Shown here piece by piece: positions 1 to 4,589 of a stretch of 7,657 nucleotides of DNA. The translations under genes were made by a program, and so were the position numbers. This stretch comes from JAWXCM01 sp034408745 (GTDB taxonomy: Bacteria > Acidobacteriota > Terriglobia > Bryobacterales > Bryobacteraceae): NCBI GenBank assembly GCA_034408745.1, contig JAWXCM010000126.1, positions 1-7,657 on the forward strand, in the 5' to 3' direction. How positions within the stretch are numbered: position 1 is the stretch's first letter; the number at the start of each line of letters is the position of its first letter. The notes under the pieces were generated by a model that had not been told where the DNA came from, ran no database searches, and saw nothing but the letters and a program-made list of their open reading frames with translations.

Positions 1-1
1 C

Positions 2-226
2 CGCGGTTCGTTCCTGGATGTCGGTGATCTCATCGCCGCCATCGAAGAATATCTGGTTGCCTGGAATGAAAAGCCCAAACCCTTCATCTGGACGGCCACC
101 GTCGAATCCATCCTCACCAAACTCTCAAGTCAAGGTGCCGCCAAACTCTGGAACAGATTCAGCCCGGCTGCACGCTTCCCAAAACACGTAAACGAAAGGC
201 CAGCTAATTCATGGACACTACACTAG
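2..226 (+). CDS. IS630-family transposase, C-terminal end (partial)
   Basis: An open frame enters from the window edge and runs 74 residues to a TAG. The stretch NEKPKPFIWTATVESIL, after a helix containing AAIEEYLVAWN, matches the C-terminal end of the DDE catalytic domain of IS630/Tc1-type transposases (family pattern roughly 'N.NPKPF.WT.t...Il'). The final DDE glutamate would lie upstream, outside the window. The enzyme would cut and rejoin the ends of its own element. The last ~25 residues look less conserved and probably read through the terminal inverted repeat into the target site: the stop TAG at 224-226 lies in a CTAG, the preferred target of IS630 itself. The assignment rests on motif recognition only, and whether the upstream part is intact cannot be seen. 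Base use is less GC-rich than the neighbours, in keeping with a mobile element. Confidence 0.72.
   Translation, partial: RGSFLDVGDLIAAIEEYLVAWNEKPKPFIWTATVESILTKLSSQGAAKLWNRFSPAARFPKHVNERPANSWTLH
198..226 (+). repeat. Probable right terminal end of the IS630-type element, ending at CTAG
   Basis: The stretch from about 198 (GGCCAGCTAATTCATGGACA and on) to the TA at 224-225 looks like the terminal inverted repeat of an IS630-type element. IS630 elements insert at TA, typically within CTAG, and duplicate the TA. Here the CTAG is at 223-226, and native-looking sequence of the neighbouring minus-strand gene begins right after it. The matching left end is outside the window, so the inverted repeat cannot be confirmed. 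Confidence 0.45.
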
Positions 227-705
227 CGGCGTTTGAAGACCAGGGTCTGGTCCATGTTTCGGCCGTCGGAGGATTTGGCCACGATTTGCAGGTCCATTTC
301 GCGGCGGTCGGCGGACAAGGTTCGAATCCACTGGCCTTCCACCCCACCTTTGTCGATGGTGGCTTTCCAGTCCGTTGTCATTTTGTTGCCGTCGAGTGTA
401 GTCTTTGACACATGCATGAACGGACCGATCTGGTTCTGCTTTTCCGTTCCGTCAATGCTCAGCGGGAGCTCATACGTCATCACACCGACCCACAGCAGCG
501 GGTACATGGCGGATTTTGGCTCTTTGTAATTCGATTTGACGAGCAGGCCGTTGCTGCCCTGCGACTTGATTTCCATCTGGAGATCGTCGGGAACGCCCGC
601 GGCCCTGGTTTTCGATTTGTCGATTTTCCATTTTCCGAGGAACGGGTTATCCCCGGCGGACAAGATCAACGTTGCAGATACGAGAAGTACGATCAATCGG
701 TGCAC
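223..705 (-). CDS. Small exported protein of unknown function
   Basis: 160 residues with a GTG start at 705-703; there is no ATG between the upstream in-frame stop and this codon. Residues 1-18 form a signal peptide (MHRLIVLLVSATLILSAG, cleavage probably near the Ala-Gly), so the product is likely periplasmic or secreted. The mature part opens with NPFLGKWKIDKSKT, a pattern I associate with small exported acidobacterial proteins of lipocalin-like or beta-barrel appearance ('N.f.G.WkLn..KSk'). It is rich in alternating polar/hydrophobic strands, ends in LVFKRR, and has no cysteines. It lies 27 bases downstream of the IscU-like gene on the same strand, so co-transcription is plausible although no functional link is obvious. 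No clear Shine-Dalgarno is seen. Its stop TAG (225-223) falls in the CTAG where the IS630-type element appears to have inserted, which leaves the gene whole. Function unknown. Confidence 0.72.
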   Translation of the reverse strand: MHRLIVLLVSATLILSAGDNPFLGKWKIDKSKTRAAGVPDDLQMEIKSQGSNGLLVKSNYKEPKSAMYPLLWVGVMTYELPLSIDGTEKQNQIGPFMHVSKTTLDGNKMTTDWKATIDKGGVEGQWIRTLSADRREMDLQIVAKSSDGRNMDQTLVFKRR

Positions 706-732
706 GTTCTGTTGGACGGTGCGGAGCGGCGA

Positions 733-1080
733 TTATTTCAGGGCGGCGCGAACGGCTTCCAGACAAAGGGCCGCCGCGTGGCGGGACTCGGCGGGCAGTC
801 CACCGAGTGCTTTCTCAATTTCGGCCCGGCTGACGGCGGCGAGTTCCGACCGCGTGCGCCCTGTGACAAGCTCTGTTAACGCGGATCCGGCGGCGATGGC
901 GGCGGTGCAGCCTCGGGCCTGGTAAGCGGCTTCCTCGACAACATCCTCGTCCCACCGGAGGCTAAGACGGAGGACGTCGCCGCAAACGGGGTTCGATACC
1001 TCTACCGTCTTCGCGGGCGCTGGTAGCTCACCAGTGTTCCGGGGGTTTGTGAAATGATCCAGCAACTGTGGTGAGTACAC
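733..1080 (-). CDS. IscU/NifU N-terminal-like Fe-S cluster scaffold protein
   Basis: 115 residues from a GTG at 1080-1078, chosen because the protein then begins VYSPQLLDHFTNPRN, the normal N-terminus of IscU/NifU-N scaffolds ('MYS..v.dHf.nPrN.G'). The frame is open upstream to 1152, but those residues do not resemble the family. The scaffold holds a nascent Fe-S cluster in the cytoplasm for transfer to apoproteins. Cys33 lies in NPVCGDVLRL (the CGD ligand motif) and Cys58 in ARGCTAAIAAGS, matching the first two IscU cysteines. The third position reads SRHAAALC: the His is kept, the IscU Cys position is Ala, and a Cys (106) sits a few residues later. This variant resembles the acidobacterial IscU-like proteins. 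No cysteine desulfurase is present in the window. It heads a minus-strand pair with the exported protein at 223-705, and its start lies 32 bases from that of the divergent NUDIX gene. Confidence 0.85.
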   Translation of the reverse strand: MYSPQLLDHFTNPRNTGELPAPAKTVEVSNPVCGDVLRLSLRWDEDVVEEAAYQARGCTAAIAAGSALTELVTGRTRSELAAVSRAEIEKALGGLPAESRHAAALCLEAVRAALK

Positions 1081-1112
1081 GTGCCATTTCAGGTTACCAG
1101 AACGGGTCTGGC

Positions 1113-1577
1113 ATGAGCCGCGTCGTACAATGTGTGCAATTGGCTGACCCACAGCACAGACTGCCGCGCAGACCTGACATCAAGGTAGCCGCCGCGTTGA
1201 TTGTCCGCGACGGTAAGATTCTGATTGGGCAGCGCAAGAAGGCCGATTCCCACGGTCTTAAGTGGGAGTTTCCCGGCGGCAAGATCGAGCGGGGCGAGAG
1301 CCCGTCCGACGCGCTGGCTCGCGAGCTGGAAGAAGAGCTCGGGATTCAGGCGCACATTGGCCGCGAAGTGGTGCGGTACACGTGGTCCTACCCAAAACGG
1401 GCGACGATCCTGCTGATGTTTTACAGGGTGACCGAATTTCAGGGTCAGCCGCAGGCTCTCGCGTTTGAGCGGATTGCGTGGGAACCCCCCACCCAATTGC
1501 CTGCCTATGACTTTCTCGAGGGCGACATCGATTTTGTCCGGCGACTGGCAGCCGGCGAATTCGACGTACTGTCGTGA
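1113..1577 (+). CDS. MutT-type NUDIX hydrolase (probable 8-oxo-dGTP diphosphatase)
   Basis: 154 residues. Residues 56-78 carry a complete Nudix box: G56, E62, R70-E71, E74-E75 and G77-I78 fit G-x5-E-x7-REUxEExGU, so the magnesium-binding catalytic helix is intact. The preceding KWEFPGGK and the late AYDFLEGDIDFVRRL fit MutT proper, which hydrolyses oxidised dGTP to the monophosphate and so prevents A:T to C:G mutations; other nucleotide substrates are possible. The domain begins near IKVAAALIVRDGKIL (residue 23), so the N-terminus is ~20 residues longer than usual. I chose the ATG at 1113; a GTG at 1068 would overlap the divergent scaffold gene, and GTG 1134 or TTG 1140 are shorter options. 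No strong Shine-Dalgarno helps decide. The stop TGA overlaps the ATG of the next gene by one base (TGATG), which indicates translational coupling in a NUDIX-lyase-TPR operon. Confidence 0.87.
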   Translation: MSRVVQCVQLADPQHRLPRRPDIKVAAALIVRDGKILIGQRKKADSHGLKWEFPGGKIERGESPSDALARELEEELGIQAHIGREVVRYTWSYPKRATILLMFYRVTEFQGQPQALAFERIAWEPPTQLPAYDFLEGDIDFVRRLAAGEFDVLS

Positions 1578-2746
1578 TGCGGCGTCGAAACTTTCTTTTC
1601 ACCGCAGGAGTGAGCCTGGCCACTGCTCCGGCAGCTTCTGTGTTGCGCACTCCGACTGAAGTTGAGGCGGCGGCGAAGCAGGCCCGGCCGGGCGATATCC
1701 TGGTGCTCGGCGACGGGGAATGGACTGACGCCGACCTTGTGTTCGAGGCGCATGGCGCGGAAGGCCGACCCGTGGTGGTTCGGGCTCAGACTCCCGGCAA
1801 AGTGATTCTGACCGGCAACTCGCGGCTCCGGTTCGGGGGCGAGTGGATCTCGGTTGAGGGCATTACGCTGCGTGGGTGCCGTTATTCCAGGGACGTGCTG
1901 GAATTCCGGACCGCGCCGGGCAAGTTTGCGTCGCACTCCCGGATGGCGGACTGCGCTGTGGTCGACTGCTCACCTGCCGACAAGGAGACCGTAACCCGGT
2001 TTGTGTCCCTTTATGGCGAGGATAACGAGGTCTCCCGCTGTTATTTCGCGGGTAAGACGAACGCGGGCCCAACCATGGTGGTGTGGCTCGGGGGAAAGCC
2101 GAATCGCCACCGGATTGCAGCGAACTGGTTCGGGCCAAGGGTCCCGCTGGGACATAACGGCGGCGAGTCGCTGCGAGTGGGCGACAGCACGACGTCCATG
2201 CGGGATTCACTGACGGCGGTAGAGCGCAATTTATTCGACCGCTGCGACGGCGAACTCGAGATTATTTCGAACAAGAGCTGCGGCAATTTGTACCGCGGCA
2301 ACCTTTTCGATTCGTGCGTGGGCACGCTGACGCTGCGGCACGGCAACCGGTGCCGGGTGGAAAAGAACCTGTTCCTGGGACACGGTTTGAAGGACACGGG
2401 CGGTGTGCGGGTGATCGGCGAGGATCACGTGGTAGCTGGCAACTACTTTGAGGGCCTGCGCGGAAAAGCGTTCCGGGCGGCGCTGTCGGTTGCGAACGGC
2501 CTGCCGGATAGCCCGCTGAACGGCTACTTTCAGGTGAAGCGCGCGACGCTTCGGGACAACGTGATAGTGGACTGTACCGAAGGCGTCGCGATTGGCGTTA
2601 ATGGAGGCAACGTAAAACTGACGCTGCCTCCGGAAGATGTCCGCGCCGAAAACAACGTGGTTCGCGAGCGCGGGGAAGAGGCTCCGGCCTTTGACCGTTC
2701 CGGCGCAGGGCCGGGCTGGTGGCCTAAGGGAGCCTTCTCCGGATAG
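1577..2746 (+). CDS. Polysaccharide lyase family 6 (chondroitinase B / alginate lyase-like), exported
   Basis: 389 residues. The N-terminus MRRRNFLFTAGVSLATAPA carries an RRNFL twin-arginine-like motif and a hydrophobic stretch, so Tat export is likely. The body is a parallel beta-helix with many short 'N.V..C.F.g' turns, as in PL6 enzymes, which cleave uronic-acid polysaccharides by beta-elimination. The catalytic segment GELEIISNKS gives E226, E228 and K233, with R254 in LTLRHG. Pedobacter chondroitinase B has calcium ligands Glu243/Glu245, base Lys250 and acid Arg271; the spacing here (E-x-E, K five after the second E, R 21 after K) is identical. NGGESLRVG and the C-terminal GWWPKG also fit. 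At under 400 residues it is a one-domain form, shorter than chondroitinase B (~500). Substrate (alginate, dermatan sulfate or another uronan) cannot be read from the sequence. A GTG at 1574 directly precedes the chosen ATG and is an equally possible start. Confidence 0.87.
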   Translation: MRRRNFLFTAGVSLATAPAASVLRTPTEVEAAAKQARPGDILVLGDGEWTDADLVFEAHGAEGRPVVVRAQTPGKVILTGNSRLRFGGEWISVEGITLRGCRYSRDVLEFRTAPGKFASHSRMADCAVVDCSPADKETVTRFVSLYGEDNEVSRCYFAGKTNAGPTMVVWLGGKPNRHRIAANWFGPRVPLGHNGGESLRVGDSTTSMRDSLTAVERNLFDRCDGELEIISNKSCGNLYRGNLFDSCVGTLTLRHGNRCRVEKNLFLGHGLKDTGGVRVIGEDHVVAGNYFEGLRGKAFRAALSVANGLPDSPLNGYFQVKRATLRDNVIVDCTEGVAIGVNGGNVKLTLPPEDVRAENNVVRERGEEAPAFDRSGAGPGWWPKGAFSG

Positions 2747-2749
2747 ACT

Positions 2750-3139
2750 ATGAATGTGAAAGCCGCGCTACTGGTTCTGATCACTGCGGCCCTGCTGGCT
2801 GCCCAGCAACCTCCAGCTTCCGCTCCGCCGGACCCGCCGGAAGAGGACCTCAGCCTTTCCGAGCAGAAGGTGTACGTTCTGAATCCTCTTCAGGCCACCA
2901 AAGAGCTAAAAATCGGAAACTTCTATATGAAGAAGGGCAGTTTCCGGGCGGCGGCTCGACGGTTTGAGGAAGCCACGAAGTGGGATCCCAATTCCGCCGA
3001 GGCGTTCCTGAGGCTGGGCGAAGCGCAAAGCAAAGTTGGCAATCAGAAAGCGGCTCACGAAGCCTGGGAGCAGTTTTTGAAACTACAGCCGGACAGCAAG
3101 CTGGCTCCTGAGGTTCGCAAGAAGCTGGGCAAACGTTAG
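2750..3139 (+). CDS. Exported tetratricopeptide-repeat protein
   Basis: 129 residues, starting three bases after the stop of the lyase gene, so it is the third gene of the operon. Residues 1-19 are a signal peptide (MNVKAALLVLITAALLAAQ). A Pro/Glu-rich linker (20-35) follows, then two TPR units at about 49-82 and 83-116. The repeats show the expected pattern: small residues in the first helix (IGNFYMKKGSFRAAARRFEE), a conserved W/LDPNSAEAFLRLGEA turn, then VGNQKAAHEAWEQFLKLQPD. No cysteine, so not a lipoprotein. TPR units mediate protein-protein contacts, and a periplasmic role as an adaptor or assembly factor is likely; the partner is unknown, and a link with the lyase is suggested only by position. 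The stop (3137-3139) overlaps the stop of the converging TIR gene within TTAG, with no terminator hairpin between them. Confidence 0.85.
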   Translation: MNVKAALLVLITAALLAAQQPPASAPPDPPEEDLSLSEQKVYVLNPLQATKELKIGNFYMKKGSFRAAARRFEEATKWDPNSAEAFLRLGEAQSKVGNQKAAHEAWEQFLKLQPDSKLAPEVRKKLGKR

Positions 3140-3705
3140 TAGCGGCCCATGCGTTTCCCGAACTCGACCCAGACGGACTCGACAAGGCAGCCCACTCCGC
3201 GTTCCCACTCAGGGAACAGGTCGACATGCTGGATGGCGTCGATGTGGCGGGGCATCGTGCAAGCATCCAGGCGCACGGGGAGGATGAAGCGGTCGTCGAG
3301 CGGCATCTGGTCGGCGCATTTCAGGGCGAGGCGCAGTTCGTGCGGAAACTGACCGCGCTTTCGGACGGCGGTTGCTGAGAAACAGCCGACAAAGAAATCT
3401 GCGCTCTCGATGGCTCGCTGGATGGCCCGGGGCCAGTTCTGTCCGGGCATCAGACGGTGCTTGTCGATCCACGGGCGGATCCCGGCCCCGACGAGGTCGT
3501 CGTAGAGTCGAACCGCCATATCTGCGTCTTCCTGCACGTATGCGATGAAGATTGTCGGCGCGGAATCGGCGACGAAGCGGAGGTTTTCCAGTTCATCTTC
3601 ATCGAAGGTTCCGACGCCCGTGAGGTTGACAGCGTCGCCGTCGCTGACGCACTGTCTAATGATCAGGGCGATCAATTCGCCCATTTGGCGATCGTTTTTT
3701 GGCAT
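3136..3705 (-). CDS. TIR-domain protein with an HU-like N-terminal segment
   Basis: 189 residues from the ATG at 3705, chosen because AGGAGG at 3720-3715 lies nine bases before it but directly abuts the ATG at 3714. Residues ~51-178 are a bacterial TIR domain: TIFIAYVQEDADMAVRLYDD (box 1), GIRPWIDKHRLMPGQNW (box 2), AIESADFFVGCFS, then FPHELRLAL with E123 at the position of the catalytic glutamate of NAD-cleaving TIRs, and a late ILPVRLDAC. TIR domains of this type in bacteria usually hydrolyse NAD+ or make cyclic ADP-ribose signals in phage defence. Residues ~8-38 (LIALIIRQCVSDGDAVNLTG then VGTF) match the second helix and following strand of HU/IHF and closely resemble the same part of the neighbouring small HU-like protein. 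No signal peptide or membrane segment. The gene overlaps that upstream HU-like gene by 50 bases, implying coupled translation. NADase activity is inferred, not shown. Confidence 0.82.
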   Translation of the reverse strand: MPKNDRQMGELIALIIRQCVSDGDAVNLTGVGTFDEDELENLRFVADSAPTIFIAYVQEDADMAVRLYDDLVGAGIRPWIDKHRLMPGQNWPRAIQRAIESADFFVGCFSATAVRKRGQFPHELRLALKCADQMPLDDRFILPVRLDACTMPRHIDAIQHVDLFPEWERGVGCLVESVWVEFGKRMGRY

Positions 3706-3892
3706 CGGCGGCATCCTCCTGTCGGAACTGTGTACGTGGTCCTGGTGTCAAGGTGCCCAGCCCCGGCAGACGAACAGGTCTGCCGGAGCGCAGGCGCTTC
3801 CGAATACTGGCGATCAGCTTGTCCAGGTTGTCAGCCACCTCTTCAGGCGGCGAGTTTGAGGCCTCTGCGAGGCGATGGATCAGTCGTTCCAT
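3656..3892 (-). CDS. Short HU/IHF-like DNA-binding protein, upstream partner of the TIR gene
   Basis: 78 residues. Residues 1-50 match the N-terminal half of HU/IHF: a first helix (MERLIHRLAEASNSPPEEV), a second helix (ADNLDKLIASIRKRLRSG), then the signature strand turn RPVRLPGLGTL, equivalent to HU 'g..v.LpGFGtF'. HU proteins (~90 residues) bend and coat DNA as dimers through long beta-arms. Here the arms and the RNP region are missing, replaced by a basic polar tail (60-78) encoded within the overlap with the TIR gene. It may therefore dimerise, possibly with the half-HU segment of the TIR protein, rather than bind DNA in the normal way. Start ATG at 3892; no good Shine-Dalgarno is visible upstream. 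It is the first gene of a two-gene minus-strand unit. It could instead be a standalone nucleoid-protein relative, but the long overlap and shared motif favour a partnership. Confidence 0.7.
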   Translation of the reverse strand: MERLIHRLAEASNSPPEEVADNLDKLIASIRKRLRSGRPVRLPGLGTLTPGPRTQFRQEDAADAKKRSPNGRIDRPDH

Positions 3893-4135
3893 ACGCCGAT
3901 CAGTGTAATGTACGGGTTTTAAGAATCAGGGGGGTGGGAGACGGGTTGAAAAAGTCAAGTACCTGATTACTGTTAGAGTTGCGGGCGAAAAATAAATGTT
4001 TTCGACGCGTCAACGCGGTTTTGGAGCGGGACGGATGAACGTTTTTTAATTCTCGGTTAAGCGGGCCTTAAGAATCCGGTGACAAGATGGCTTTGACGAA
4101 TCAATCCGTCAGACTGACCAAGGAGAACAACACAA
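3893..4135. promoter_or_regulatory. Divergent intergenic region between the HU-TIR pair and the small-peptide gene
   Basis: 243 bases, more AT-rich than the flanks, which must hold the promoters for both directions. A 12-base direct repeat, TTAAGAATC[A/C]GG, occurs at 3919-3930 and 4068-4079 (11 of 12 identical). The first copy is 26 bases from the HU-like start, and both are possible operator sites. TTGACT on the minus strand (3957-3952) and TTGACG on the plus strand (4093-4098) resemble -35 boxes, but neither has a convincing -10 at normal spacing, so I do not call promoters. Confidence 0.35.
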
Positions 4136-4279
4136 ATGAAAAAGATCATGACACTCATGCTGGGCCTCGCTCTGGTAATGGGCACGACCGCTTCCGCTTT
4201 CGCCGCCGACGAAAAGGGCGCAAAGAAGGAAGGCAAGAAGAAGGGCAAGAAGGGCGAGAAGAAGGAAGAAAAGCACTAG
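4136..4279 (+). CDS. Small exported lysine-rich peptide
   Basis: 47 residues. The ATG at 4136 follows AGGAG at 4121-4125 with ten bases between, a good ribosome-binding site. Residues 1-24 (MKKIMTLMLGLALVMGTTAS, then AFAA) are a classic Sec signal peptide, with cleavage after AFA or AFAA. The mature part is only ~23 residues, nearly all Lys, Glu and Gly (KGAKKEGKKKGKKGEKKEEK type), so it is highly charged, probably unstructured, and net basic. I recall similar tiny 'signal peptide plus K/G/E tail' proteins in Acidobacteria, but no function is known to me. Binding to polyanionic envelope polymers or metal-oxide surfaces is conceivable and unproven. A strong stem-loop with a T-run starts 22 bases after the stop, so the gene looks like a self-contained, possibly abundant short transcript. 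It is under the usual length cut-off of gene callers. Confidence 0.78.
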   Translation: MKKIMTLMLGLALVMGTTASAFAADEKGAKKEGKKKGKKGEKKEEKH

Positions 4280-4300
4280 TCTTTTCTTTAACAATTTTTT

Positions 4301-4371
4301 GAACGCCGCGATTCGATCCGCTGCTGCCAGAAATGGCGTGCTGGTGGGTTGAACGCGGCGTTCGTGTTTTT
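4301..4371 (+). terminator. Long stem-loop with T-run after the small-peptide gene (Rho-independent terminator or structured RNA)
   Basis: GAACGCCGCG at 4301-4310 pairs perfectly with CGCGGCGTTC at 4354-4363, followed by GTGTTTTTG, as in an intrinsic terminator. The 43-base interior is long for a terminator and contains a second hairpin, GCCA-GAAA-TGGC at 4326-4337, capped by a GNRA tetraloop. On the minus strand no T-run follows the stem, so it acts in the plus direction. It may be a terminator or the 3' structure of a small RNA. Confidence 0.6.
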
Positions 4372-4403
4372 GGGATGCAGGGTGTAGCTCGTTTCTGTTA
4401 GCT

Positions 4404-4495
4404 CCCTGGCGCAGCCAGGGTGGGCCGGTGTCGCGGGTAGTTACTGAGGGGTGGGAGCGACCGGCTAAAAGCCGGCTGCGGGCAGGATTGCCCGC
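4404..4495. repeat. REP-like cluster of three GC-rich hairpins
   Basis: Three perfect hairpins lie within 92 bases: CCCTGGC-gca-GCCAGGG (4404-4420), CCGGCT-aaa-AGCCGG (4461-4475) and GCGGGCA-ggat-TGCCCGC (4478-4495). The last two are nearly contiguous. 'cggctaaaagccggctgcgggcaggattgcccgcc'-type sequence resembles dispersed intergenic repeats I associate with Solibacter-like genomes, so this is probably a copy of a genome-wide REP/BIME-like element. It occupies the gap between the small-peptide terminator and the PEP-CTERM gene. An open frame crosses it from 4428 but shows no coding character there. Confidence 0.55.
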
Positions 4496-4576
4496 CTCAC
4501 AAACTCTGATCGAAACAGTTGTCTGTTCCCGTGCGTTGCGTGTCCCCTTTCACGGTTTGTTTCCGCTGAGATCGGT

Positions 4577-4589
4577 GGAGACGAATTTG
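4577..4589 (+). promoter_or_regulatory. Ribosome-binding site deciding a TTG start
   Basis: GGAG at 4577-4580 is followed after six bases by TTG at 4587-4589. The protein from this TTG begins directly with a signal peptide, whereas the longer in-frame start at 4428 would bury that peptide behind 53 residues encoded partly by the hairpin repeat. Confidence 0.65.

Noticed and set aside
211..879. Open plus-strand frames across 211-408, 233-529, 412-879 and 536-925
   Set aside because: They run antisense to the exported-protein and scaffold genes, show no family motifs or ribosome-binding sites, and are explained by the opposite-strand coding bias.
1126..1131. TACAAT as a -10 box for the NUDIX gene
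   Set aside because: It lies after the chosen start codon and has no -35 partner; kept only as a reason the NUDIX start could be further downstream.
1081..1152. A longer start for the IscU-like protein (to 1152)
   Set aside because: The extra 24 residues have no similarity to the family and would overlap the divergent NUDIX start region; the protein begins normally at the GTG at 1080.
4093..4098. TTGACG as the -35 of the small-peptide promoter
   Set aside because: No -10-like hexamer is found 15-19 bases downstream.
4428..4586. A longer PEP-CTERM protein starting at 4428
   Set aside because: It would place 53 Arg-rich residues, partly encoded by the hairpin repeat, before a normal signal peptide; the TTG at 4587 has a good ribosome-binding site.
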